A stretch of DNA of 64,000 nt, taken from the NCBI RefSeq assembly GCF_002078875.1, contig NC_034410.1:38530145-38594144 (forward strand), in the 5' to 3' direction. The notes below the pieces were generated by a model, which was given only the letters and a program-made list of their open reading frames with translations, was not told the DNA's origin and searched no databases. Origin of the DNA: Numida meleagris. Taxonomy: Eukaryota > Chordata > Aves > Galliformes > Numididae. The translations under genes and the position numbers were made by a program. This document shows, piece by piece, positions 42,936-54,874 of the stretch (the stretch's first letter is position 1; each line of letters opens with the position of its first letter).

Positions 42936-43853
42936 AACAAGCCCTGCAGTGCTCCAGATGCATGGATGCAGCAAGCTTTCTGGTGGGAGGAAATGCCATC
43001 AAGGTGGCCTGGGGGTTCCTGGGACCCTTGGCTGTTCCCTCATCAGGCTGTCCCACTGAGACTGGGGCACTGCAGGATAGGGGAAGGCACTACAAACAGG
43101 GAAAAGCAGCCCCTGTGCCAGGCAGCATCATCTGTGTAATGAGTGAGACTTGGTGCTTTAGTCTTTTTTTTTTTCTCATTGTAAAGGAACTGGAGCCCTG
43201 CTAGCGCTGCTGTTGTGACAACCTCTTGCAGGGCTGGGGAGAGTCCTGGGGGCTGCTGACCTTCCTCTTTTTTGGATGGTGGGGCCCAAGGTGAGTAGTC
43301 CCTGCCCTGGCTGGGAACAAGAGGCTGCAACTGCAGCCCTGGCCAGAGGGACCTTCTTCCTTCCGGCCGAACTCCTTGTATGGCTTCTCCTGCTGTGTAG
43401 GGATAGCAGCAGAGAAGTGACATCTAGAACCTCCACAGGCCACCATGGCTCAGGGCCCTAGCTCCAAAGCAGGTCTGACAGGGTCTGGTGTCCACCATAC
43501 AGTGCCTGTAGAGAGCTGGTCAGGCCAAGGGTCTGTGCTGCTGGGCAATTAGAAAAGGGTTTGGGAAGAGAGTGGAGCCCAGGCTTCTGCCTCCCACATC
43601 TGCTCCTGCTCCAGAAGCTCCTAGACAGCCAATCTTGGCAGTGCCATCACAAGACAGGAGAGTAGGTGAGCCCCATTGTCATACTTCTCCCACCATGTTT
43701 GTTGGCAGGTGAACAGACACCTCCAACCCATGCTCCTGGCTATGGAGAGAGGCTCAGGGGGCCTAGGCAGCAGCCTCATCCCCTCCACCACCACAGAGAG
43801 AGCATCAAAGCCGTGTCACCCCCACATGGAGACAGAGGACAGAAGAGCCTGAA
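42936..43853. other. GC-richer block between LTR fragment and CR1
   Basis: About 0.9 kb of GC-richer sequence between the LTR fragment and the CR1. It may belong to the decayed ERV, but no retroviral protein motif was found. The open frames look like products of base composition. Confidence 0.4.
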
Positions 43854-44290
43854 TCACAGAATATCCCAAGTTAGAAGGAATCTATAAGGAACATCAAGTC
43901 CAACCCTTGGCTCCACACAGGACCACTCAAAAACCAGACCATTTGTCTGAGAGCATTGTCCAGATGCTTCTTGAATTCTGGCAGCTTGGGGCCATGACCA
44001 CTGCCCTGGGCAGCTTGTTCCATGCCCATCATCTTCTGGAGCAGAACCTTTCCCTAACCCCCACCTGACTCTCCCCTGTCACAGCTCCATGCCATTCCCT
44101 TGGGTCCTGTCTCCGTCACCAGAGAGCAGAGATCAGCGCTGCCCCTCCAATCCCCTCCTGGGGAGCTGCAGGCCACCATGAGGCCTCCTCTCAGCCTCCT
44201 CTACTCTGAGCTGAACAAACTAAGGGACCTCAGCTGCTCCGCATACGTCTTTCCCTCTAGAACCTTCTTCATCATTGTAGCCCTCCTGAA
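43854..44290 (-). mobile_element. CR1 LINE 3' fragment, older subfamily
   Basis: The sequence starts GAATCACAGAATATCCCAAG, continues with CAAGTCCAACCC and runs through the conserved CCCTGGGCAGCTTGTTCC and CCTCCTCTACTCTGAGC blocks. It is diverged from the other copies here, and the GC-rich antisense frames are not coding. Confidence 0.8.
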
Positions 44291-46045
44291 GCTCAGAGGA
44301 AGGCAGCTGTAGTGTGTTACAGCTTGGCCACTTGCAGCTCGTGCCTCTTATTTTATGTCCTGCTCTACTTCTGACATCTAGCTGAGGTCTTCTGGCTGAG
44401 CAAGAGCAGGCAGTGGGGGCAGCCAGTGTGTGCTGGCTCCCACTGGGCTGCCTTTGCTGGCAAAATGCCCTCACTAGAAGGGAGACAAAGAGCAGGGCTA
44501 GGCCTGGCGTCCTCTCCCCTGAACAAGGAGCCTCCCCTGAGTTCTGCCCTGCCCACTGCCCTGTCAGTCACTTCTGCTGGGCAACCTCCATCTCTCAGGG
44601 CGCAGTGCTGAGGGCACATGGGAACATTTGCCTGGCAGGCACAGGCTTTGCCAATACCTTGTGTTTACATAATCAGTGTACTTAGGGTGGCAGAAATAGA
44701 ATCCAGTAAATACAGAGTGTAACAAATACATTTTTACATTCTCATGTTGCTGAGCAATGAAACTGACATTTAACTGATAGGATCCTCAGATGAAAAAAGT
44801 CTAACATAATTATCTTAAATAGCACAAGTTTATCTTGACTGGGTTAATGCCATGCATTTGACTAGTTAGCAAATCCAATTTTTATTAAGCCTAAGTAAAT
44901 CAGAAAATAAACTAGTTTTATGGTACACACAGTTCCTTTTGGCTACGGGCCCTAGCTTACAAACACTGTTTGCCAAAGGAAGCCAAGAAGGCATGGTACT
45001 ACCACAAATCCAGCTGGATCTCAGATTGCCCTCAACTGTGGGCTGGTGATGGCCCTTGCAGGTGGAAGCCTCATGCCCAGTAAGGACCAACAAGAAGCAG
45101 GAAGGACGGACTGGAGGATGTGATAGGGCAAGTCAACAGGTCTGAAGAATGGAGCAGGATAACAGCATTGTGATGATTGAATTCTACTCCCAGGTATTTT
45201 CTCATGCACATCCTCTGGCATATTGCACCTATTTTCTAGTCAGGATACCATCTCTTCCTTTCTGCATAACTCAGCATAGTTTGCAATTCACCTTAGCAAC
45301 TCCTTCCTCATTTTTGCATCTCTCTCTCCAACCTCTCCTCTGCAGGCCGTTAGGCAAGCAGAGCCAGGGAAGAGCAGCAAGGTTTATAACACCAGAAGAA
45401 AATGTTTAGAATAGAATGTTTAAAGTGAGGCAAAATGGGTTTCTGAATCTATGTGTTGATTACAGAAAAGCATGGTTAAAAAAATATATATATACAGTTT
45501 GCTTCTTCATTGACTGCAGAGATACTGCATTTTTTGTCCGGATTTCAACAGAAATTGAATTACTTAAGGCTAAAAAACCCATGCCAAGTCCTTTGAGTAC
45601 CACACTTTCTCTTCTCCTAATCTATTTTAATTTTCTCTTTTTAAGTTTATACAGTTAAGTGGTGTGTGTCAAGGAACTAAGTTTGGATCTTTCCTTTTTG
45701 TTAATGTTATGACATTCTTGCTCACATATTTTAAGTCTTGGTCATAAAGTAACAATTTGCTTCCTTGTCACTAACACTCCCAACAGTTTTGTCATGAATT
45801 ATACCCTCGAAAGGATGGCTGTAATTTTAGATAATCAACATTCATTTGATCAAAGGAGTGGCACAGATCCCCTGAATTTTCTGTGTCACGGTTGAACTTA
45901 TTTGCACAAGCAGGTATTTTTCTTGGCTTATAGCAGTCTGGAAACACTGCGGTCACAGCAGATTTTCACTTTGCCATTTTCAAACGATAATGTGTCAAAA
46001 CCCTCCTGGGTCTGTCCTGCTCACTTAGTTCTGATCACTGTGCCC

Positions 46046-46060
46046 TTTTTTTTTTTTTTT
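46046..46060 (+). repeat. Poly(T) tract, 15 bases
   Basis: Simple T run. Confidence 0.95.
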
Positions 46061-46439
46061 CCCTGGAAGTTTTCTTCTTTTTGACCAATCAAGACATATT
46101 AATTCAAGCTCTCTAGTTTCAGAGACAGATGAAGCGCAGCTGACAATTTGGGGTAGGAGGAGGAGAAAACTTGCCTTTTCCTTCCTGCAAAATACCTGCC
46201 AGGTTTGGCTATATTTTTGCTGCACAATTAGAGCTCCACAGAACAGCAAGAGCCATAGCTCAGCGACTGTGCTGACCACAGCCGGGAGCTCCTGTCCATA
46301 GCAGTTCCCGTGGGCATCACCACAACAGAAATAGTAAGTGTTCATTTTCCAGCTGATGCCAAAATACTAGCAGAATGCAAAGCACATTTTAAGCTGTAAA
46401 AGCCCGAGGGCTGTCCTTATATCATATCATATCACATCA

Positions 46440-46790
46440 CAGAAACCTCACAAAACAACTCCGCAACCCAACAGATCGGTGACTAAAACACAGCTGCAAA
46501 TAGCCACAGCAGGAAGAGGATTTTATCTCCGGTTTCCCTCCTTCTCTGGCAGCCAGGAGCGGAGCTTTTGGAGACCTTTCGAATCAGCCTCTGCTCATCA
46601 GCGCTCACTCGCACAAGAGGGCACTGCAGCCACACGCATCAGGGCAATGCCTCGGCGCTGCGAGCTGCTCTCCTGCAGAGCCGGGCTTTGAGAGTCCTCA
46701 TCTTCTCATCCAGGCTGGCAGCGAGCACCGCAGTCTGTGCTGACGCGTTGCGCTGGTACACCTTGCACAGACGAATTGCTCCGAGGTAAA
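46440..46790 (+). other. GC-rich patch, possible noncoding-RNA first exon
   Basis: A patch of about 350 bases is richer in G, C and CpG than its flanks. It ends with CGAGGTAAAATATG near 46783, which contains a fair splice-donor sequence on the plus strand. No convincing protein frame. It could be a small promoter/exon of a long noncoding RNA; the evidence is thin. Confidence 0.2.
46611..46626 (+). promoter_or_regulatory. CTCF-like motif
   Basis: The plus strand reads GCACAAGAGGGCACTG, matching CAC-N-AGRGGGCRCT. Unlike the three motifs to its left it is on the plus strand. It lies in a local GC-rich patch. Confidence 0.4.
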
Positions 46791-48134
46791 ATATGCATTG
46801 CAGAGTTCATTCCTGTTAGAAACTTGGATAAAATTTGACAGTTGTGGTCTACCTGCATGCATGCCCAGGGAGCTGAAGTCAGGGAAACAATCACATCATT
46901 TTTAATAAATAAACATATAGATAAATCCTCTGGAGTTTGTGCTGATTAAAGAGAAAAACATTCTGTTCTTGTAGGAATGTGAATGTTTTTATTATAGAGG
47001 CACACAGAAACCTCCTGGGTATTCATAGGGCTATTGATTTTAATATGAAGGGCATTAAAACCTTACCCGTGTGTCTGTCCACATGTCAGCCTTCAGGTGT
47101 GTTTCTGCTTTCCCCATGAATGCCCTGTCTTCAGAATCAGAGAATTCTCAGTTCCCACTAATTCAGATGGGAGTAGAAATCACAGTGTAATATCCTGTAC
47201 CCCTATACCATAGGCTGTCACTAACACCAGATACCTGCCTGATTTACCTGACTTTAGAATCCCCACTTAAAATTTTCAATTGTATTTATAACAGTGGATA
47301 TAAAATATAAAAATAGGAAATGTTATGTTCTGTCCCAGCGCACCAAAGCACCTGATGTTTGCAACTCAATGAACAAAGAGAAGCCTGTTACGTACAAATG
47401 TATTTATGTTCTGATATGACTTAAGTACTTGGTGCACAGGAAGGCTGTTTAGCAAAGGGTATGGAACGTGAAAAAAAAAAATCTGTGTGTCAAAATCATA
47501 TTTATCAGTTACACATGAGGCCGTTCCTGGTAAAAACAAGTAATAAGACAGTAACCAAATCCCTTTTTGCACTTTGGAGTGCTTTTCATTTGTCACTGAT
47601 GATTAATAAAAATGGCTTGAAAACAATAAATCTCAACAACATGGTTCCAGCCCATCCCTGGTGGGGACATCTGCAACCAAACTAGTGCAGCACTGTGCTG
47701 CAGAACTTAGAGGAGTTCCTACGGGGAATGAGTTTCACTTAAGGGATTAAACCACATCAAGGAAGCGTTAAGCACAACAGTTCAGGAACAGCTGGATAAA
47801 TCCTTAAAGCAGATTGCTGGGAGCTCTCAGGAGAAATATCAATCTATAAACTAGCCTATACTCTGCCATTAGCTGCTTGAGAAATCACGTATTGGACAAG
47901 AAGGACTCTTGGCCTAATGCCACATTCCTATGATCTACCTTGACACAAAAGAACCCATAACATTCCTAATTCTGAGAGATGGTGGGACAAACCAGACCAG
48001 GACTTCAGGCTGCCTCCCCACCATCTGAATCCAAATACTAGCACAATCTACAGCACAACATTTCCTAGTATTTTCCTGCTCTGAACACCTTTCTTGTGCC
48101 ACTTATTATTTTTCTACCTCACTCTTTCCATTAT

Positions 48135-48139
48135 CTACA
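48135..48139. repeat. Target-site duplication (left copy) of solo LTR
   Basis: CTACA here is repeated at 48671-48675 on the other side of the LTR. The match defines the insertion boundaries. Confidence 0.75.
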
Positions 48140-48210
48140 CGTCAACGGTTTACGGGCGTTCGGCCCGATTCCGTGACAAAGGGGACGGGGGACCCAAGGG
48201 CCCACGTCCC

Positions 48211-48241
48211 GGGAAAAGGGGAAAAGGGGAAAAGGGTAGGG
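48211..48241 (+). repeat. G-run repeat (G-quadruplex motif) inside the LTR
   Basis: Four G-runs separated by AAAA, then a further short G-run, on the plus strand. This satisfies the canonical four-run quadruplex pattern. It lies in the R/U5-like part of the LTR, on the strand opposite to LTR transcription. Confidence 0.7.
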
Positions 48242-48503
48242 AGATGGCCCTGAGAGCAAAGAACAGCGGCAACAATCTGAGGAGAAACAAACTAATTTAC
48301 TAAATAAGATATCGGAATGCAAAACAACACACTATAATACAATATAATTACAATTTAAGCTGATAAATCCAATGCAGAGAGAGAGAATGTCCCAAAATCA
48401 AGGTAGGCCTTACTCTACTACCGACGATGAGACGGCTGGAGAGCGAGGTGCTGCCAAGACGAGAGACGGCGGAAAAAAGGGACGAGGTCTCGTGATCTGC
48501 AAG

Positions 48504-48511
48504 TTTTTATA
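48504..48511 (-). promoter_or_regulatory. TATA box of the solo LTR
   Basis: TATAAAAA on the minus strand, in the U3-like part of the LTR. Transcription would start about 30 bases on (near 48475) and run leftward. Whether it is active is unknown. Confidence 0.5.
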
Positions 48512-48670
48512 CTGCAAGCTTGTATCTTTTCCCTCTGGCTGGAAAATGGTAACAGAGGAGCAAAGTACCCTGGGGACTGTAGTAGTCCTTCTCTTCTGAG
48601 AACCAGGTATATCCACTACATGATGTTATGATGTGGGATATCAATAACCGAATATCACAAAACCATGACA

Positions 48671-48675
48671 CTACA
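48671..48675. repeat. Target-site duplication (right copy) of solo LTR
   Basis: CTACA, identical to 48135-48139. Confidence 0.75.
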
Positions 48676-48737
48676 CCATTAAAAAAATCTGGCTTAAGTA
48701 ATGCTATTCTATGCAGTGCTCCAAGAAGCCTCAGATT

Positions 48738-48763
48738 AAAAAAAAAAAAAAAAAAAAAAAAAA
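48738..48763 (+). repeat. Poly(A) tract, 26 bases
   Basis: The longest homopolymer in the window, 63 bases right of the LTR target duplication. No gene-derived sequence precedes it that I recognise. Confidence 0.95.
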
Positions 48764-49404
48764 GACAGCCCAAACCCTACAACCTAGGTAGCTGACATTG
48801 AATGAAATTTGCCAGATCTCAAAACACCTAATAAATTCATATGACTGACTTGCTTTTCAATAACAGTAAGATCATTAGAAAGCCACCTACTCTAATCATA
48901 GGTCTAGGCCTCTCTGTTTCCTGTTCTTTCTTATTTGCAGTTACATTTTCTTGTTTTCTATTGTTTCTGTGAAGCAGAATTGGACTGCAATGGGCACAGT
49001 GAGTGCTACAGCACACTTCCACTATAATCAGGATGCATGATACCATCTTTAGTGCCATGTAAAAAATAAAAGTAATAATTAAATACTGTCTAAACTGAGG
49101 AAAAAAATGTTTAGAAATCTTTTCTGTTGCTATTAAAAAGAAAATATGAGATATTGGTAAAATTAAAACTTTTTCTAAGAGTTCAAACATTTATATCTCC
49201 CTCATCTCTTCAAAAGACTCCAAGTGACAATTATTTGCCATAGTACTCGCAGTGTATCCCTGTTCCTGAAACACCAGATAATGGTTAATAGGTTGACACA
49301 GCGTGATAGCAAAACCACATAAGCACCATGAGCTCACTGAGACATTTATTCTAATAAAATAATACAGCAGATACGTGAAATCAGTTCAGATGTTTGGGTA
49401 TTGC
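48764..49404. other. Intergenic, nothing recognised
   Basis: AT-rich sequence between the poly(A) tract and the TTTG microsatellite. Open frames lack similarity. Confidence 0.6.
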
Positions 49405-49437
49405 TTTGTTTTTTGTTTGTTTGTTTGTTTGTTTTTC
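49405..49437 (+). repeat. (TTTG)n microsatellite
   Basis: Tandem TTTG units ending in TTTTTCAG. Confidence 0.9.
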
Positions 49438-49664
49438 AGATTCACGTAGCTGAAGTTTGATCCATCTTCAGTCTTCCTAGAATTCATCTTCCGGATGACC
49501 AGATACAGACACCAATTCTTCCTTCCACAAATTGTCTCTTGTGAATGGAAAAGCACATGGGTGAACTCAGTGCTGGCATTAAAGAACAGAAGCCTTCCCT
49601 ATCCATATCCGCTGCTGCAAACAGTACTTGTAAGGTTTGAAGAGCTGTTTGAGTATAGCCAGGT

Positions 49665-49958
49665 CTAACATTTGCTATTCATAAAGACAAAGCAACTACA
49701 GTAAATTAATTCTACCAAGATTCTTTGCAATAACCACAAGAGCACTACAGGTGCATTTGTAAAGCCAAAGGGCATAGCACTAAAATAGAATAATCTCTTG
49801 TGACATACAAAAGCAGTGTCTGATCTGCTTCTATCATCCACAGACATTTGCTTGTAGCCGTGTGCTACCTAAATCTAAGGTGTTAATGTACTAGCCTGAC
49901 TTCAGAAATCTCAAGAGCTGCTCACCCCAGGCAAAAGATATGCATCTTTTTGGGGGGC
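49665..49958 (-). pseudogene. Fossil Ty3/gypsy-type reverse transcriptase fragment
   Basis: The minus-strand frame reads KDAYLLP at 49929-49949. About 30 codons on comes HGYKQM, then the open part from 49847: D-TAF-VCHK (10-17), FSAMPFGFTNAP (22-33) and a hydrophobic stretch ending CFVFMNS (52-58). The order KDAYPLP / SGYxQ / KTAF / MPFGLTNAP / YLDD is that of Ty3/gypsy (Metaviridae) reverse transcriptase; retroviral RTs have a different finger/palm wording. The catalytic YLDD position is FMNS, and four stop codons interrupt the 34 codons before 49847, so it is inactive. No LTRs, integrase or gag were seen nearby, and the similarity fades to the left. It is probably a very old insertion. Confidence 0.78.
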
Positions 49959-51726
49959 ACTTTGTAACATAACACATGAAAATTCTGTTTCTTAGAGGAA
50001 TAAGATAATTCTTAGATAACATCTAAGGGAGTAAAATCTTCTCCTCTTCTAGGTTAATTCTGCTCTTATTAGAACTGAAAGAAAAATAGTCATCTTGTTC
50101 TTCTCCTAATAATTCCTCTTCTCATTCACCCACACCCCCTGAAACAAACAAAAAAACGATGTCAAAAAACAGTCAAAAACAAAAATTCCAAGTCCCCTCA
50201 AAACAAGGAGCTCACAGGGCCAGCACAGCATTGGTCTATATGTCCCTGTTCAAATCCATTTTAAAGAGCTACAAATTTATGTGACTAACCTAGGGCCAAA
50301 TTCAACTTATTCTACTCAGATTAATTTCAATAGGGATGCATGAATAAGTGGCATTCAGCGAGACTCCTTATAATAGTAAATGCTATTCAGTGCACAGACG
50401 GCAACACCTGGCCCTTTGTGACAGTGTCTATTTTGCCTAGACAGAAGGCGCCCTTGCTTTGGAAAATCTCCAGTTCTAGCCAATATCCTACTTCCACAGG
50501 AAAAGTTCTCTAACTTATGTCTTCACAGTATTTATATCTTTCTTCTACCAAGCCCCTTTATTTGCCTTTTCTAGGTTGAATAGGAAAGACTGTGGGCAAT
50601 GTGTTTTTGCTTGCTTAGGAAAGTGCTAGGTGGTCCAGAACCATTACTACACCAAATAAGGTATACCTGAAGTGTTACATTTGCAATCAGAAGTGCTCAA
50701 GTTGTAAGCCCAGAAAACAGAGAATCTACAGAGAAGCTGGAGGCTGAGGCTCCCTGCTTATAAAAGACCTGAAACCTTCTATATCGGCTAGATCTTCCTC
50801 ATAGGGATGTCCCACGTTAAGTGACATTGTAGATCTTACCACAAGTTAAAAACAGCAACACAATTTAGAAATTATTACCAGTGGTCTACAGAGCAGAATT
50901 TATCATGATGCAAGCAAGAGCATCCTCAGCAGTGAGAAATCCTATATACAGATGAAGTGGCTCCTGATGGATCTGGCAGCTCAAGCATTAGAAGAAAGTC
51001 ATGTTCAGAGCAGACATACACAAACAGTACTTAACTGGAACCAAGACACTGCTCTAGCAAAGAGGATCCATATGCAACTCCTTCCCACTTCCTCCTGATG
51101 TAGCTCTATGTTGTGCTTCATGCTGCAGGATTGGACCTCTTTTTGTGGAAACAACAAGAGAAAAGCTCTGATTTGGTATTTAAATGCTAGAGCTCAAGGG
51201 CCTGTCCTCAGGAAGTGCTGACCACTTGATTTTTGCTGCAGTCAGTTCCTTCTTTCAACACCCTGTACCCAACACCCCCTGCAGACCCAGGCCCTGCCTT
51301 AGGGATTTATGTCAAATATTTTTATCAGAAACACAGACAGGGAAGGTACCTGACCTACTCAGAACCACCTTCAAGAAAGTCATGAGTTGGCCTTCGAAGT
51401 TCAGCAGGTCAATGAGAAGGCAGGAAAAGGCAGCAGATTTTCAGGACTGTAAGAGCAATGAAGAGGACGTTCCTCATTTGGAATGGAAATATGTACATAA
51501 GTGTCTTAATATTACACAGAAAGCATGGTGGAAAGCAGACACAAGAACCAGAGAGTCTGCTCCCATCGACCTATTTCAGTGGAACATTGGACTTAAAGTA
51601 CCTTCTAATCACTAGCAAAGAACCCAAGATACTATTTGCTCATGAGCACTACCATATGTCAGTAAGTTAAATATGCTCTTACCATTATAGGCTGAGGTCA
51701 TAAAATCAAAATCTTCCCTCCCTGCA

Positions 51727-51743
51727 AAAATAATAATAATAAT
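51727..51743 (+). repeat. (AAT)n microsatellite
   Basis: About five and a half AAT units. Confidence 0.9.
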
Positions 51744-54700
51744 ACAGTTGTACAAAATATTTGTTTGATTTGAAACATTTTGGTACTTTTGGAAAAAGCA
51801 CAGAATGAAAACGTTTTGTCTGGGACCCAGCCCATTTAATCCCAACAGCACAGTCATTCTACTCAGACATTACACCAGGATGTTTCAGTTCTATAATTCC
51901 TAAATTTGCAGCAATCCCACAGGAGGCTACTACATTTCTGTAGGAACTTCAGTGGCATTTTCAGAAAAGATGATACAATAGGGAAAATAAACAAATAAAC
52001 TGATACTTATTTATCAGACAGACTGGCATTTTTATTCTAGCTTTGACTTTTTTTTCCCCACAGAAATGTAAAGTAGTGTTTTGAGAAAAGTTTTCTTGGT
52101 ATTAGTTTTCTATATATAATATAGCATAATACATGGATTGTGCGAGTACAGAGATTTGTAAACTTTACAGCATTCCACAAGCTTTCCGTGCAGTGGAAAA
52201 ATATAAATTAAAGGTGCATTTGCATATTCAAAATAATAATAGCAGTCAAAATTAATTGTATACCAAACACACATTGTGAAATCGATAATTTTGTGACTGA
52301 GGATTGAGCATGACTCCCTGGCAATTACGAACACCTCTCCGCTAAAATGGAAATATGTTGCTTCTAGCCACAGTTCCATAAAATGATAAGTCTGGTTTTA
52401 CAGCACTGGACATCGGATTAAAAAAAAGTGATAGAAGCACCTGGCATCGAACACCAAGTTTCTATGAATTATTTTGCTTGACCAAAGCTCTTCAATTAGC
52501 CATGAAAGGTAACATTCTTTCAGCAGGTTTTGTTTGATGGGTACAGTCTTCACACTGCTCTGCAGCTGACCTTCCTCAGTTGACTGACAAGTCTTCTGGA
52601 CTTCGTAAAAAGAATACATTTGGGAAATAAAAGGCAGCCATAAGACTGTGGATTTTAAAATTCTGAGAGGAGTGAGAAAAACAAATAGAACAACTACAAG
52701 GTAGCACTTCAAGACAGCAGAATTCAGTTTCCCCAAATACCTTTTTAGTAGAACCTCATGGTAAACCAACTTGGAAGATAAAAGGAAAACCTGTGAGAGT
52801 TGGTTATTAATATCATAAACCAATATCAGTGGTTTTCATTTTTGCAGAACTGCCTATGAAATCCAGTGCTGCATAATTTAGTTCACAACTTTGATTCTTC
52901 TGGGTAGCATTGTTGGCCTATTCTTTTATTTCAGTGTTTTACCTTTTTATTTTTTTTTTCTTCTTTCAGCTCATAGAATACCTTTTCTGTAGTTGGTTGT
53001 TTACTGCTTACAACCTAATCTTGCCAAACACTATTGAGTTTGGTACTTATTCTGGAAGGTCTCCAGTTTACACTGGGAAGTATCACAGTGGTATGTACTT
53101 TGTTTGGAAAGCACTAGCAACATTTGTTTTTTGTCTGATGTTGCTGATTTTGCCCTCTTCACAGTTGGAGCAGATTTTCATATTTGGCACTGCAAACTTA
53201 CACTTACTAATTGGAGGAGAAATTAGAGGTGTTAATGCACATCTTTCCTCAAAGTAGTTTTACTATTGATGAAATGTACCCTAATCCCCATTTTCTTTAG
53301 CAAATGACAAGTACAACCCATTCTTGTGGACTGCTTGAACAAGCTTACTTGACAGGAAGAAATAGTATTCCAGAGTCTGAGCTAAGAAGTGTTAAATACG
53401 TATATGTATTAAATACCTTCTTATGTTTCCATATTAGCCACAGACAACATAAGATGAGAAGAGTATCATCATTGCAAAGTTAAATTTTAGTGATCATGAC
53501 TCAATGTCAAGGCCACTAACCTGTGCAAGAAAGGTCATACACCCCGAGTGGTGCCTGTACTACTACATCACCTAAAACTACATGTCACCTTATCGTACCT
53601 GCTCACCCTACATTTCTTGCAGCTGTGACAATGAGTGACTTCGCAATTCTTACCCTGTGACCTTGGCCTTTCTAAACACCAAGGAACAGAAAAGCACCAG
53701 GGAAGCATTCATCCCAACAGCCTGGGAAAACACTATTTGATCGGAAGGACAGAGTTTTGCCTTTGAATGATAATGCTGCAATTTCAAGATTCATAATGTA
53801 CACATAGGATTATTCCATAGCCAAACCACATCCTCTTTTCCTATAGTCCCCACCATGTCTGTCACCAAACCAACTCTACACAGTGTTAAAAGGGGTGACT
53901 GGCACAGTCTAAGAGTTTGCCGATGCAGAGAGAGGGACAGAGAGATTGGGAGGTTGTGTGCTGCAGCTCCTTCATCCAGCAGTTCTGGCCATGAAATCCT
54001 GCCCTCTCCTTTGCACATTCTCTTACTCTCGTTGGGTGTTAGTTGAGGTTATTCACCTCATGAACAGCAGAACAAAGCTGTCCTTTTCTCCCGGATGTAT
54101 TTTCTTCCAAATCTGTGAAATGAATTGACTCACACAGAGCATGATGAGCCCCACAGCTGGTACAACATAAGGACTGAACCCACAAACCAAATCTAAAAAG
54201 GAAAGATTAAGGAGGAGTAAGAATCTCTCTCTTTTCTCAGCAGCTAGTGGAACTTTAAGTCAGCTCAAACACCTTCCAAATGCTTCACTCTTCCTCTTCA
54301 GAAAGGAGGCACCATGAGACTTGAGATGCTTTGGCCTAGCTATTAACTTCTGTAGCTGTTATCATAGAGGAGACTGAAAGCTTTAGCTGTTAGACAAAAG
54401 AGAGTTAATCCACTCAGTCTCCATCAGGATTATTTTTAGGCGTGGTTACGGCCAGTCTTCAAGTCTTTCTATAGCGTGTTTTCCTTATATATTTCAGTGA
54501 CCTTTAAGCATTATGGGTGACCATTAGCACTTCTCAGCATAACAATATTAATAGCAGGTTGGATAATTATGCAGATCAAACCTAATGAAAGTGAATAGAG
54601 TGGAGGAATGTACCATGCCATGTTTGCTGCTGCTTTGGCTCTCCCTGAGACACATGGTTTGGTGAATACCTCACTGAGATAAGAGATCCAGGTTGTTTTC

Positions 54701-54849
54701 TTTTATTTTTAGTCTCCTTTCCCCGGGCAGACTGATGAACACCAGAAGGGCATTGCCTCTCATTTTGAATATTCCATGCACCCCTAAAGAGACTGAGTAC
54801 AACTCAGAGCAGGAGGACACGTGGCCCACTACCTCAGCTACCTACCACG

Positions 54850-54874
54850 AAAAACAAAACAAAACAAAACAAAC
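54850..54874 (+). repeat. (AAAAC)n microsatellite
   Basis: Tandem AAAAC units followed by imperfect AAAC units. Confidence 0.9.

Larger units (their letters stand above)
44291..48134. other. Intergenic, no protein gene seen
   Basis: Unique sequence apart from the GC-rich patch at 46440-46790, a poly(T) tract and a short ATATC repeat near 46420. Confidence 0.6.
48140..48670 (-). mobile_element. Solo retroviral LTR with 5-bp target duplication
   Basis: On the minus strand this 531-base element starts TGTCATGG and ends GTTGAC plus a final base that reads G where A would complete the TGTCA...TGACA termini. It is flanked by CTACA on both sides (48135-48139 and 48671-48675), a 5-bp target duplication. 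A TATAAAAA box lies at 48504-48511 (minus), as expected for U3, followed by a GC-rich R/U5-like part. No internal viral sequence remains, so it is a recombined solo LTR. The 5-bp duplication would fit an ERVL- or gamma-like family, but I cannot name the subfamily. Confidence 0.82.

Noticed and set aside
48738..48763. Poly(A) tract as part of the neighbouring LTR insertion
   Set aside because: It lies 63 bases outside the target-site duplication that bounds the LTR.
49441..49640. Possible continuation of coding sequence beyond the gypsy RT fragment
   Set aside because: Several frames give short readable peptides but none match the expected RT/RNase H continuation.
51184..51615. 143-codon open frame, plus
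   Set aside because: No similarity recalled and no supporting signals; treated as chance.
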